From the NCBI GenBank assembly GCA_046160485.1, contig JBJXGV010000068.1, forward strand, positions 1 through 64,000: a DNA stretch of 64,000 nt, written 5' to 3'. Numbering within the stretch: position 1 is the stretch's first letter; each line of letters opens with the position of its first letter. Shown here one piece after another: positions 22,101-30,646 of this stretch. Source of the DNA: JBJXGV01 sp046160485 (GTDB lineage: Bacteria > Orphanbacterota > Orphanbacteria > JBJXGV01). The notes beneath the pieces were generated by a model. It made no database searches. It worked only from the letters and a program-made list of their open reading frames with translations, and was not told the DNA's origin. Position numbers and translations under genes: made by a program.

Positions 22101-22391
22101 CACGATGCTCACCGTGTTCGACTCGTGGTTGGTGACCCAAACCTCGCTTCCGTTCGGCGCGATCGCGAGGTTCTTCGGCGCGCGGCCGACTGCGACCTCC
22201 GCGACGACCGTGTCGGGTCCAGCGGCGATGCGCGTCACCGAGTTGGCGTCGCTGTTGACGACCCAAACCGCCGCGCCGTTGCGCGAAATGGCGATCGGGG
22301 CGCTCTTGTATCGCGCGAGCCCTTTCGCGGCGCTCGCTGTCGTGGGGGAAAGCAGAATTAAGACGAGGACACTGGCGAGCACTCGGATCAT
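19122..22391 (-). CDS. Secreted YVTN-propeller / multihaem cytochrome c / FlgD-like fusion protein
   Basis: 1089 residues. A signal peptide (1-22) is followed by a YVTN-type beta-propeller (about 30-395, repeats such as VWVTNHESNTVSIV and AYVSNAFSRNVMVL). The cytochrome region (400-650) carries three haem motifs: CAGCH 403-407, CRFCH 529-533 and CEGCH 558-562, with a di-haem peroxidase/MauG-like tail (PYLHNGKARYL, HLTTDERFDLIAYLRS). Then come an Ig-like segment (656-750), a DNRLRE-like beta-sandwich (about 758-980) and a FlgD-like sorting domain (1005-1089) ending LTLVR. It is probably an exported redox protein attached to the surface. GGGAGGAAAC supports ATG 22391. Confidence 0.85.
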   Translation of the reverse strand: MIRVLASVLVLILLSPTTASAAKGLARYKSAPIAISRNGAAVWVVNSDANSVTRIAAGPDTVVAEVAVGRAPKNLAIAPNGSEVWVTNHESNTVSIVSAATNTVVATLPTLLGPYGVVLSPNGSKAYVVNQVSDSLLTFDVATRAVIDRDPIGHRSRAIAITSDGSRIMVQQWIAEWGQMITSFLDADGGSLSAASLGLAGPVPQGDGGFAGCALGISVGPGDSTLWVPDLDQNWDNGPIKYPGEGQLTLNSTMQAVVREVRISDRTEILEHAAGGRRRLNTAGANVQMPSDIAFTADGAFAYIPCAFSNDVLKINTGTNPPSTLLEIPVGDYPNGIAFSPTAERAYVSNAFSRNVMVLNTASDAVIDTITTTAETLAPNIANGMKLFFTSTGRMSTNARITCAGCHPDGYPDGFNWDFTQFGNGRRNTRSPRVLSTYAPLLSPGTWDEIQDGEWSIQGVHFGEGLADGADNPPVGAPNAGRSQDLDDLAAFVHTFAIRDESPARNPDQSLTAPAAAGKAIFDSDETGCRFCHPEPLFTDKLRHDVGTYLIETDAGGCEGCHPQMSAAVKAEYGARVLTSDTQSGYLGYVTPTLCSIYDTDPYLHNGKARYLQSVVGGLNPHDEHGKTSHLTTDERFDLIAYLRSIVRGREDATPPRIEFVRATDVTEVVVRFVEPVDPASATDIGNYSIDNGVSVMSASLEPFSTFMGRDGLTVHLYTSPHAPATTYTLSVQGVKDASMNGNAIAGASATYEYAPEATFTFSNIDSLTTSRLARDAYIDEGAPTWNFGRADALRVGKSGSARRALVMFDFYPMLSTIVADSSDIVSAKIRLRLRDQATADGVTIYAYRLLRYFAEGSGGAVAGQANPNQTNWNSIREGRVVWGAPGASQNVPGCEGDVAADYLAAADRAFTPEDSALVSTAGEFYEWDVTHSVRWRFANPLYWDFGHVFVAADEVAGSEKVFCSLEDSVEAYRPQLVVTVRADAAVGVPFADARASSGYALAPSRPNPTRGQTMFAFALPKPEHVTLRLFDASGRAVRVLSESAFPAGVHEIAWDGKGGDGSEAASGTYFYRIKAGRFSQVGRLTLVR

Positions 22392-22718
22392 GTTTCCTCC
22401 CGGCTCCGCGTGCGGATGCCGCCGGGATGGTTACGCCCTGCGTTCGTCCGGCGCGGTGCTAGCTTGCGCCACGGGAGGGGGAGGTGAGGCGCGTGATGAG
22501 TCGCGTATTGAAACGGCTTGCGGGAGGGTGGGCTGGCCGTTGCGGCTGAAGGCGGCGCGCACGACGCGGCCGGGTTCAGCACTCCGACGGAGATACTACA
22601 CCCGCGCGCCGTGCCGGATCAATCGCGCACATCGCCGCGGATCCGACCGGCCGCCGGCTCGCGCGACAACCTCTTGCGCGAGCGCGCCGGCGGGTTCATG
22701 CTTTCGCCGGAGGCGTTC
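22392..22718. other. Longest intergenic region (divergent promoters)
   Basis: 327 bases between the divergent cytochrome and beta-helix genes. It holds an extended -10-like TGc-TAGCTT (22457-22465, plus strand), then a purine-rich Shine-Dalgarno-like stretch GGGAGGGGGAGG and an 18-codon ORF from GTG 22493. The beta-helix frame is open upstream through this region from TTG 22518, but the upstream part lacks protein-like composition. Nothing else was seen. Confidence 0.4.
22457..22465 (+). promoter_or_regulatory. Candidate extended -10 (TGc-TAGCTT)
   Basis: TGCTAGCTT on the plus strand, about 250 bases before the beta-helix gene. It would give a long leader; assignment is weak. Confidence 0.3.
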
Positions 22719-24107
22719 ATGCGCGCGCTTGCTGCAATACTCGGCATCGGGATTAGAGCGGCAGTGATGATTCTTCCCGCCGCGTTCGCCGTGGCGGCCC
22801 CGCCCGAAGGCGCGGGCGGCGGCCCCGGCGGGCCTGGAGGCGGGCTCCCGCGCGCGGGGACGCGCGAGCTCATGGCGCCCGGCGCGCTCGTCGTGACGGT
22901 CGAGCCAAGCCGCGCGCTCGGAACGTCGCTCGACGCGAAACGCCCCACCAGCGATCTCCAGGGTTTGCTTTCGCGGCTCGACGGCCCCGTCGAAATTCAA
23001 CTCATGCCGGGCCACTACGATCTCGCCGCGTTTCCCTTCAACGACCTCGCGTGTATCGACTGCGACATTCCGTCGATGGGAGCGATCGCGACCGCCGGGC
23101 TTCGCGTGCGCGGGCGCCAGATCAAGATCATTGGCGCGGCGCCGGAGAGCGTCTTCATCCACACGAACGCGGGATACGGGATCCTCTTCGACGAGTGCGA
23201 CGACTGCGTGCTCCGCGGCGTCACGATCACCGACGGCGTACGCGACGGCGACCCGGGCGCGGTGTCGGCGGCCGTCGTGGTGCGCAACGCGCGCGTCAAG
23301 ATCGAAGGGTGCGCCATTCGCGACAACCTCGGCGACGCCACGTCCGTCGCCGCGGCGCGCGCCGGCGTCGGCGGTATCGCCGCGCGCGAAGGCTCCGAGA
23401 TCGAAGTGAAGCACTGCCGGATCGTGCGGAACTCGGGCGACGGCATCGCGCTCTACGAGACGGCGACGGCCGAAATTCACGACAACCTGATCGACGGCGT
23501 CGATCGCGCGCGCGGCCCCGGAAGCGCCGGAGGGGCGGGCGTCGGCGTCGCGCTCGCCGGCAAATCGTCGGCCAAGCTCGAAGGGAACTTCGTGACGCGC
23601 TACTGGAAGGGGATCGGCGTCTTCGGCGAGGCGCACGCGCAGATCGAGCGCAACGTGGTGGAGGATGTCTTCGCTTGGGGGATCTCTTGCAGGGACGATA
23701 GAGGCGCGGGCCCCGTGGCGTTCATCCGGCAGAACGCGATCCACATGACCGGCTCGTGCGGCGCCGCGCTCGCGCAGCGGACGGGCGTTGCGAGGAGGCC
23801 CGGCGCGTTCGCGGGGAACGCGGTGGTCAAGACGGGGCAGGGCGACTCGCCCGGCGACGCGTACGGCGAAGGGCTGCCGCCGTACCGGCAGATCGCGCTC
23901 GACGACGCGGGAGTCCCGGCGGGGTTCGAGATCCGCAACAATATCTTCCACGCGAACCGGGAGGCCGGCGGAGCGCCCGGGCAACTCGACCTCGACGACG
24001 CGGCATTCCGCCGCGAGGCCCAATCGCTCGCCGACCGTCTCGCGAAACACGACACGCTGCGCGGCTCCAGCTTCGTGCGGACCTACTCGAAGCGCCTCGC
24101 CTACTAG
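22719..24107 (+). CDS. Secreted right-handed parallel beta-helix protein
   Basis: 462 residues with a signal peptide (positive start, hydrophobic core to about residue 24) and a Gly/Pro-rich linker. The body shows PbH1-type rungs: VFIHTNAGYGILFDECDDC-like phrases, VRNARVKIEGCAIRDN, IEVKHCRIVRNSGDGIALY, ATAEIHDNLIDGV and AQIERNVVEDV, as in NosD/CASH-domain proteins that bind or cleave polysaccharides. No catalytic site was recognised. ATG 22719 was chosen because GGAGG lies 5 bases upstream and it begins the signal peptide; ATG 22698 is a slightly longer alternative. It converges on the dehydrogenase gene with only 23 bases between stops. Confidence 0.78.
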   Translation: MRALAAILGIGIRAAVMILPAAFAVAAPPEGAGGGPGGPGGGLPRAGTRELMAPGALVVTVEPSRALGTSLDAKRPTSDLQGLLSRLDGPVEIQLMPGHYDLAAFPFNDLACIDCDIPSMGAIATAGLRVRGRQIKIIGAAPESVFIHTNAGYGILFDECDDCVLRGVTITDGVRDGDPGAVSAAVVVRNARVKIEGCAIRDNLGDATSVAAARAGVGGIAAREGSEIEVKHCRIVRNSGDGIALYETATAEIHDNLIDGVDRARGPGSAGGAGVGVALAGKSSAKLEGNFVTRYWKGIGVFGEAHAQIERNVVEDVFAWGISCRDDRGAGPVAFIRQNAIHMTGSCGAALAQRTGVARRPGAFAGNAVVKTGQGDSPGDAYGEGLPPYRQIALDDAGVPAGFEIRNNIFHANREAGGAPGQLDLDDAAFRREAQSLADRLAKHDTLRGSSFVRTYSKRLAY

Positions 24108-24130
24108 CTAGAGCCGCGCCGGTCGACTCG

Positions 24131-25222
24131 CTACAACTTCGCCGCGATCGCGCGCGCCATATCGAGCGTCGAGGTCGTCCCGCCCATGTCGTACGTCTTG
24201 GCCTTCCCTTCACGAAGCACCGCCGCGACCGCGCCCTCGAGCACTGCGCCCTTCTGCGTCTCGCCGAGCCAATCGAGCATCATCTTCGCGGCGAGAATCG
24301 TCGCGATCGGGTTGACCTTGTATTGGCCCGCGTACTTCGGCGCCGACCCGTGCGTCGGCTCGAACACCGCGTACTTCTCACCGATGTTGCCGCTGCAGCC
24401 GAAGCCGAGCCCGCCGACCATCTGCGCGCAGAGATCCGAGATGATGTCGCCGAAGAGATTCGTCGTGACGATGACGCCGTAGCTGCTCGGATTCTTGAGG
24501 AGCCACATTCCCATCGCGTCGACGTTCGCTTCGTCGAACGCGATGTCGGGGTAGTCGGCCGCGACCTTGCGCGCGCTCTCGAGGAAAACGCCGTCGGTGG
24601 CGCGTAGCACGTTCGCCTTGTGCACGACCGTCACCTTCTTGCGGCCGTTCTTCTTCGCGTACTCGTAGGCCGCGCGCACGATGCGCGTCGAGCCCTTCGT
24701 GGTGATCGCGCGAATCGAGATCGCCGCATCCTCGGCGAGCTTCGAACCGCCCGGCAGCGCACGCAACTCCGGCGGGCACTTCTCGAACTCGACGCCGATG
24801 TACATCCCCTCGGTGTTCTCGCGGAAGACGACGAGGTCGAGCCCGTCGCGGTAGTTGAGCGCGTTCCCCGCGTATGCCTTGCACGGCCGCAGGCAGATGT
24901 AGAGATCGAGCATCTGGCGCATGCGCACGATCGGGCTGCGGTACGTAAGGCCCTTCCCTTGCAGCGCGGGCGACAACTCCAACGCCGCTTCCTTCGTCGG
25001 CTTCGACGTGATCGCGCCGAAGAACGCGCAGTTGGTGTTCTTCATCAGCTCGACCGTGCGATTCGGAAGCGCCTCGCCTTCGCGAATCCAAAACTCCCAG
25101 CCGATGTCGCCGTGAATGTACTCGGCGTCGAGCGCGATCTTGTCCAACACGATGCGGGTGGCTTCGCACACGTCGTTGCCGACGCCGTCGCCCGGCAGCC
25201 ATGCGATCCGGTATTTTGCCAT
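24131..25222 (-). CDS. Isocitrate/isopropylmalate dehydrogenase family protein (probable NAD-isocitrate dehydrogenase)
   Basis: 363 residues. Family hallmarks are WLPGDGVGNDVCEA at the N-terminus, RENTEGMYIGVE (substrate loop), VHKANVLRATDGVF, DAMGMWLLKNP, TTNLFGDIISDL (metal-binding Asp) and EPTHGSAPKYAGQ. The family oxidatively decarboxylates isocitrate, 3-isopropylmalate or homoisocitrate with NAD(P) and Mg2+. The absence of leuC/leuD or leuB neighbours and an overall resemblance to NAD-IDH subunits favour isocitrate, and aconitase is encoded in the same window. The exact substrate remains unproven. GAGGAG precedes ATG 25222. Confidence 0.85.
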   Translation of the reverse strand: MAKYRIAWLPGDGVGNDVCEATRIVLDKIALDAEYIHGDIGWEFWIREGEALPNRTVELMKNTNCAFFGAITSKPTKEAALELSPALQGKGLTYRSPIVRMRQMLDLYICLRPCKAYAGNALNYRDGLDLVVFRENTEGMYIGVEFEKCPPELRALPGGSKLAEDAAISIRAITTKGSTRIVRAAYEYAKKNGRKKVTVVHKANVLRATDGVFLESARKVAADYPDIAFDEANVDAMGMWLLKNPSSYGVIVTTNLFGDIISDLCAQMVGGLGFGCSGNIGEKYAVFEPTHGSAPKYAGQYKVNPIATILAAKMMLDWLGETQKGAVLEGAVAAVLREGKAKTYDMGGTTSTLDMARAIAAKL

Positions 25223-25358
25223 CTGAGAACTCCTCGAAAATGGTGGTTGTGAAGGTGATCGATTTCGAGTCAAGAGGACGCGCCGGAGCATTCTATCCGG
25301 AGCCTCGTGCGCCGACAAGATGCGCCTGGAGTTCTTCTTGTCGCTCGTGGCGCGCGCC

Positions 25359-25367
25359 TGTTAGCCT
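25359..25367 (+). promoter_or_regulatory. Extended -10 (TGt-TAGCCT), leaderless kinase 3 promoter
   Basis: TGTTAGCCT ends 5 bases before GTG 25373. The expected transcript start coincides with the start codon. No ribosome site is seen. Confidence 0.4.
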
Positions 25368-25372
25368 GTGTC

Positions 25373-28048
25373 GTGGCTTCAGACCCCCGCCAGATCGGGC
25401 CTTACATCGTTGAGCGCGAAATCGGGCGCGGCGGCATGGGTGTCGTTTTCCTCGCGCGCGATCCGCGGCTCGATCGCGCGGTCGCAATCAAGGCGCTGCC
25501 CGAAGAATTCGCGGCGGACGCCGAGCGCCTCGCGCGCTTCACGCGCGAGGCGAAGCTCCTCGCGTCGCTCAATCACCCGAACATCGCGTCGATCCACGGC
25601 CTCGAAGAGATCGACGGCGCGCGCTACCTCATCCTCGAGTACGTGAGCGGCGCAAACCTCGCGGAGCGGCTCGTGCGCGGCGCGCTCTCGATCGAGGACG
25701 CGCTCTCGGTGTGCGGGCAGATCGCCGCCGGAATCGAAGCAGCGCACGAGGCCGGTGTGATTCACCGCGACCTCAAACCGGGGAACGTAATTCTCACCGC
25801 GGACGGTGTGGCGAAGGTGCTCGACTTCGGGCTCGCGCGCGGCGGCGGTGACGGCGGCGAATCGTCGAGCAATCTCTCGCATTCGCCGACGATGAGTCTG
25901 AGCGCGACGCGCGCGGGCGTGCTGCTCGGCACCGCTGCGTACATGAGCCCCGAGCAAGCGCGGGGGCGCGCGGTCGATCGCCGCGCCGACGTCTGGTCGT
26001 TCGGCTGCGTGTTGTTCGAATGCCTGACCGGCAAGATCGCGTTCGCAGGGGAGACGATCTCCGACACGATCGCGGCCGTGCTCAAGAGCGAGCCCGAGTG
26101 GAGCGCGCTGCCGAACGCGACGCCGCGCGCGATCGAGCGGCTCCTTCGGCGCTGCCTCGACAAGGACGCGAAGCGCCGCCTGCGCGACATCGGCGATGCG
26201 CGCATCGAGATGGAGGAAGCGCTCGCCGCGATGCGGAGCGGCGTGCGCGACGATGCGCACGCGCACGCCGCGGCCACGCCGCCTTGGCGTCGGGCGTTGC
26301 CGTGGGGCGTCGCGGCGGCGGCGGCCATAGCGGCCGTCGTCTCGCTCGCGCAACGTCCGCGCAACTCGAGCGCGCCGCCTCCCGCGCCGACCTACGTCGC
26401 GATCTCCGTGCCGCCCGAATTGCCGATCGACCTCGGATCGAATACCGAAGGGCTCGCGATGTCGCCGGACGGACGGCGTATCGCGTACCTCGAGGATGGC
26501 TCCCAGAAGTGGCAGATCGCCGTTCGCTCGCTCGACTCATTCGAGTTCACGGCGCTGACGGGGACAGACGGCGCCGACAATCCCTTCTTCTCCCCGGACG
26601 GCGAGTGGATCGCCTACTTCGACGAGGGCGCTCTCAGAAAGATTCCGGTCACGGGGGGAGCGCCGGTGAAACTCTGCCAGGTCGATCGCGCGCCCGGCGG
26701 ATGCTGGGGAGCCGACGGCACGATCGTCTTCGCGGGAGGATGGAGCGGCGGGCTCTTTCGTGTTTCCGCGGAGGGCGGCGAGGCGCGCGAGTTCACGAAA
26801 CTCGACGCCGCGCGCGATGAGGTGAGCCATCGCTGGCCGCAGATTCTTCCCGACGGCCGGCACGTGCTCTTCACGGTGAAGACCGCGAACATGGAGGTCT
26901 TCGACGACGCGCTCATCGAAGTCTGCGACATGACGACGGGCGAGGCGAAGCTCGTCGTTGAGGACGGTACGTTCGGGCGATACGTCGCGGGGCACCTGCT
27001 CTACATGCGCGGCGGAACGATTTTCGCGGCGCCCTTCGACCTCGCGCGGCTCGAAGTCACCGGCGCGGCGCGTCCTGTCGTCGAAGATGTGATCGCTTGG
27101 CCGGCGAGCGGATGCGGTTTCTTCGCGGTCTCGAAGAACGGTGATCTCGTCTACGGGGCGGGGCCGCCCCGCGCGGGTCTCGCCAGTCTCGTATGGGTGG
27201 CGCGCGATGGTACGCAGACGCCGATCACGAGCGAGAAGCGTCATTATCAGGCGCCGCGCATCTCTTCCGACGGGCGATCGATCGTGACTCAGATTAACGC
27301 CGCGAACGACAAGATTTGGCGCATCGATGCGGAGCGCGGCACCCTCACGCGCCTCACTTCGGGCGCGGGGAACGACCAGATGCCCGTGTGGAGCCCCGAC
27401 GGAAAGTGGATCGCTCACCTCAGCGATCTCGTCGGCGATGGCGATGTCCATCTCCTCGCCGCGGACGGCGGCGGCGCGTCCGAGCGTTTGGTGGAGGGGC
27501 CGCTGCGAGAATTCGCGTCGGGGTTCTCTTCGGATGGTTCTCTCGTTGCATTCACCCGCCAAGATCCGAAGACGGGTTGGGATATCTGGTTCGCGCCCGT
27601 CGAGGGCGATCGCACGCCGCGCCCGTTTCTCGCGACGACGTTCGACGAAGGCATGCTCACGTTTTCGCCGGATGGCCGCTGGGTGGCTTTTGTCTCGAGC
27701 GAGTCGGGCGACGGCGACATCTACGTCCAGCCCTACCCCGGATCTGGCGCGAAGACGCAGGTTTCGCGCGGCGGCGGGTGGGCGCCGCGTTGGTCGTCCG
27801 ATAGCCGCGAACTTTTCTATCTCGTTGAAGACTCGCTCGCCGTGGTGAGCGTCGGCTCGAGCGCGACCCAGCAATTCGGCGCGCCGAAGATGTTGTTCGC
27901 CACGACGGACTACCGACTTGGGGGCGATGGCTCCTACGACGTTTCACGCGACGGCGCGCGATTCGTCATGGTGAAGGGCGACTCGGTGCCGCCGGCCCCC
28001 GCGTATCTGAACCTCGTGCTGAACTGGGGCGCGCAGCTCGCGCGATGA
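25373..28048 (+). CDS. Ser/Thr protein kinase with C-terminal PD40/TolB-like propeller (kinase 3)
   Basis: 891 residues. The kinase domain (about 8-285) has GRGGMGVVF, Lys40 (VAIKAL), HRDLKPGN (Asp133), DFG (151-153) and GTAAYMSPEQARG. A membrane helix at about 309-325 is followed by a propeller with WD40-like PD40 motifs (MSPDGRRIAYL, FSPDGEWIAYF, WSPDGKWIAHL, FSPDGRWVAFV, VSRDGARFVMV). The architecture implies an outside sensor propeller and a cytoplasmic kinase, as is common in Acidobacteria and relatives. GTG 25373 was chosen because kinase homology begins 8 residues later and the -10 lies directly upstream. Its stop overlaps the next ATG by 4 bases, so the kinase leads the glycosylation-like operon. 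Confidence 0.92.
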   Translation: MASDPRQIGPYIVEREIGRGGMGVVFLARDPRLDRAVAIKALPEEFAADAERLARFTREAKLLASLNHPNIASIHGLEEIDGARYLILEYVSGANLAERLVRGALSIEDALSVCGQIAAGIEAAHEAGVIHRDLKPGNVILTADGVAKVLDFGLARGGGDGGESSSNLSHSPTMSLSATRAGVLLGTAAYMSPEQARGRAVDRRADVWSFGCVLFECLTGKIAFAGETISDTIAAVLKSEPEWSALPNATPRAIERLLRRCLDKDAKRRLRDIGDARIEMEEALAAMRSGVRDDAHAHAAATPPWRRALPWGVAAAAAIAAVVSLAQRPRNSSAPPPAPTYVAISVPPELPIDLGSNTEGLAMSPDGRRIAYLEDGSQKWQIAVRSLDSFEFTALTGTDGADNPFFSPDGEWIAYFDEGALRKIPVTGGAPVKLCQVDRAPGGCWGADGTIVFAGGWSGGLFRVSAEGGEAREFTKLDAARDEVSHRWPQILPDGRHVLFTVKTANMEVFDDALIEVCDMTTGEAKLVVEDGTFGRYVAGHLLYMRGGTIFAAPFDLARLEVTGAARPVVEDVIAWPASGCGFFAVSKNGDLVYGAGPPRAGLASLVWVARDGTQTPITSEKRHYQAPRISSDGRSIVTQINAANDKIWRIDAERGTLTRLTSGAGNDQMPVWSPDGKWIAHLSDLVGDGDVHLLAADGGGASERLVEGPLREFASGFSSDGSLVAFTRQDPKTGWDIWFAPVEGDRTPRPFLATTFDEGMLTFSPDGRWVAFVSSESGDGDIYVQPYPGSGAKTQVSRGGGWAPRWSSDSRELFYLVEDSLAVVSVGSSATQQFGAPKMLFATTDYRLGGDGSYDVSRDGARFVMVKGDSVPPAPAYLNLVLNWGAQLAR

Positions 28049-30642
28049 CTGGCGCGCGAGAGACTCGCGGAGCCGCGCTCGCGGCGGCGGCCATCGCGCT
28101 CGCCGCGCTTCTTGCGTACGCGCCCGCGCTCTCGAACGGCTTCGTCAACTGGGACGACGATCGCTACGTGACGGGCAACGCCGCGGTGCGCGGCGTCTCG
28201 TGGGCGAACGTGCGCTGGGCGTTCACGACGCTCTACGAATCGAACTGGCACCCGCTGACGTGGCTCTCGCACATGCTCGACGGATCGCTCTTCAACGCGA
28301 ACGCGGGCGGGCATCACGCGACGAGCGTGCTGATTCACGCGGCGAACGCGGTGCTCTTGCTCTTCGTGCTGCGCCGCATGACGGGACGCCTCGCGCCGAG
28401 CGCGATCGTCGCCGCACTCTTCGCGCTTCATCCGCTCAACGTCGAGTCGGTCGCGTGGGTCTCCGAGCGGAAGAACGTTCTCTCGACGCTCTTCATGATT
28501 CTAGCGATCGGCGCGTATGCGCGTTACGTCGAGCGGCCGTCGCGTGCGCACTACGCCGCGGTCGCGATCCTCTTCGCGCTCGGGCTCATGGCGAAACCGA
28601 TGCTCGTAACGCTGCCATTCGTGTTCCTGCTTCTTGATGTGTGGCCGCTACGGCGAACGAGCGCGCTTCGCGAGCGTCTCATCGAAAAGCTCCCTCTGTT
28701 TGCACTGTCGGCGGCGTCGTGCGTCGTGACGCTCATCGCGCAGCGGCCCGCGCGCGTCGCGATGACGATCGTTCCGCTCGGCGATCGCGTGCTCAACGCC
28801 GCGCTCTCGTACGCCGGCTACATTGCGAAGACGATCGCGCCGGTCGGGCTCTCGCCGTACTACTCGCTGCCGGGTACGCCGGAAGCGGCGCCGATTCGCG
28901 CGCCGCTTGCGCTTGGCGCGATCGCCGCGCTCGCCGTCGCTACGCTCCTCGCGTGGCGCGCGCGCCGCGGCGCGCCGCATCGTCTCGTCGGATGGCTCTG
29001 GTACCTCGGCACGCTCGTTCCGGTGATCGGCCTCGTGCAGGTCGGCGGGCAAGCGATGGCGGATCGCTACGCGTACGTGCCGCTGATCGGCATTTTCATC
29101 GCCGTCGCGTGGTCGCTCCCGTTGGGAGGCGCGCAAGGGCCGGCGCCGCACGCCGGTGTTGCGCGCGCCGCACCGGCATGGGCGCGCGGACTCGCGCTTT
29201 CGGTCGCGCTCGCGTGCGTGGTCGCCGCGGCCCTCGCATTCGCGACGGCGCGACAGACTCGCGTCTGGCGCGACTCGGATTCGCTCTGGCGGCGCGCGCT
29301 CGCCGAGAACCCGCGCTGCCGGCTCGCGCTCACGAACTTGGGGATCGATCTCGTCGATCGCGGCCGCTCGGACGAAGGGATCGCGCTCTTCGAACGCGCG
29401 CTCGAAGTCGATCCTGCGTACGCGCACGCGCGCGTGAGTTTGGGCGGCGCGCTCACGCGGCTCGATCGCCTCGACGAAGCGATTCTTCATCTCGAGGCCG
29501 CGGTTGCGCAAGGCACGACGCTTCCCGAGGGGCCATTCAATCTCGGCCTCGCGCTGGGGCGAGCAGGCCGCGCGCCGGAGGCGTGCCGCGCGTTCGAGGC
29601 GGCGATCGCGCTCGACCCGAGCTACGCGAAGGCGCATGCGCAACTCGGAACGTTTCTCGCTCGCGACGGCCGCTCCGACGAGGCGATCGATCACTTTCGT
29701 CAGGCGCTCGCGCTCGCGCCGAACGATCCCGACACGCACGTTGATTTCGGAGTCGCGCTCGCGTCGCTCGGCAGGCGCGCGGAGGCGATCGCCGAGTACG
29801 AGACCGCGCTGAGCCTGAGTCCGAGCGATGCGACGGCGTTGCAGAATTTCGGCAACGTTCTCGCCGACGCCGGCGATTTCGACGGCGCGATCACTCGCTA
29901 CCGCGCGGCGGCCGCGATCGACACGGCGAGCGCGCCGCTGCGGTACAACCTGGCGCTCGCGTTCTTGCAGATGGGCGATTTCAGCGGAGCGGAAGGTGCG
30001 CTCCGCGAGGCGCTCGTTCGAGAACCGGCGTACGCGGAGGCGTACTACACGCTCGGGATCGTGCACGCGCGGCGCGCCGAGAACGACGCTGCGATCGCGG
30101 CGTTCGCGGAGGCGGCGCGGCTGCGGCCCAACTACGGCGAGGCGCTCGTCAACCGGGGCGCGCTCCTGGCGAGCGCGGGGCGCGCGCGCGAGGCGGAGTC
30201 GCTTTACGTCGAGGCGGTGCGCGTGCAGCCCGCGAATGTGCAGGCGTACCAGAATCTCGGACTCCTCCGTCTCGGCGCGCGGCGCTACGGCGATGCGATC
30301 GACGTGTTCCGCGCGGGCGTGCGCGTGGCGCCGGAACACACGGGGATGCTCAACGCGCTCGCTTGGCTTCGCGCGACTTGCCCGAATCGTGCGTTGCGCG
30401 ACGGCGCCGAGGCGGTCGCGCTCGCCGAGCGCGTCGTGGCGGCGAGCGCGCGTCGCGATCCGAACGCGCTCGACACTCTCGGCGCCGCGTACGCGGAGGC
30501 GGGGCGCTTCGACGACGCGCGCCGCGTCGCGGAGGAGGGCGCCGCGCTCGCACGCTCGAGCGGCGATGCGGCGCTCGCCGACGAGATCGACGGTCACGCG
30601 AGGGGCTATGCGCGCGGCGTCGCGCATCGCATGCCGAAGTAG
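28045..30642 (+). CDS. TMTC-like membrane protein with C-terminal TPR repeats
   Basis: 865 residues. The N-terminal half is polytopic and has the GT-C/TMTC signature: WDDDRYVTGN in the first outer loop, WHPLTWLSHMLDG, HATSVLIHAANAVLL, ALHPLNVESVAWVSERKNVLS, and GLMAKPMLVTLPF. The C-terminal half (about 440-840) is a TPR array of roughly eleven repeats (for example AYAEAYYTLGIVHARRA). Eukaryotic TMTC proteins are O-mannosyltransferases; bacterial homologues are widespread but uncharacterised, so protein O-glycosylation is inferred. The ATG overlaps the kinase 3 stop (ATGA), indicating coupling, and two further membrane proteins follow. Confidence 0.85.
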   Translation: MTGARETRGAALAAAAIALAALLAYAPALSNGFVNWDDDRYVTGNAAVRGVSWANVRWAFTTLYESNWHPLTWLSHMLDGSLFNANAGGHHATSVLIHAANAVLLLFVLRRMTGRLAPSAIVAALFALHPLNVESVAWVSERKNVLSTLFMILAIGAYARYVERPSRAHYAAVAILFALGLMAKPMLVTLPFVFLLLDVWPLRRTSALRERLIEKLPLFALSAASCVVTLIAQRPARVAMTIVPLGDRVLNAALSYAGYIAKTIAPVGLSPYYSLPGTPEAAPIRAPLALGAIAALAVATLLAWRARRGAPHRLVGWLWYLGTLVPVIGLVQVGGQAMADRYAYVPLIGIFIAVAWSLPLGGAQGPAPHAGVARAAPAWARGLALSVALACVVAAALAFATARQTRVWRDSDSLWRRALAENPRCRLALTNLGIDLVDRGRSDEGIALFERALEVDPAYAHARVSLGGALTRLDRLDEAILHLEAAVAQGTTLPEGPFNLGLALGRAGRAPEACRAFEAAIALDPSYAKAHAQLGTFLARDGRSDEAIDHFRQALALAPNDPDTHVDFGVALASLGRRAEAIAEYETALSLSPSDATALQNFGNVLADAGDFDGAITRYRAAAAIDTASAPLRYNLALAFLQMGDFSGAEGALREALVREPAYAEAYYTLGIVHARRAENDAAIAAFAEAARLRPNYGEALVNRGALLASAGRAREAESLYVEAVRVQPANVQAYQNLGLLRLGARRYGDAIDVFRAGVRVAPEHTGMLNALAWLRATCPNRALRDGAEAVALAERVVAASARRDPNALDTLGAAYAEAGRFDDARRVAEEGAALARSSGDAALADEIDGHARGYARGVAHRMPK

Positions 30643-30646
30643 CGCC

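Noticed and set aside
19782..22361. Long open frame opposite the YVTN/cytochrome gene
   Set aside because: Arg-rich shadow frame; the opposite strand has haem motifs, a signal peptide and a ribosome site.
22493..22549. 18-codon ORF with a Shine-Dalgarno-like stretch
   Set aside because: Too short, unsupported composition and not coupled to a gene; left as part of the intergenic region.
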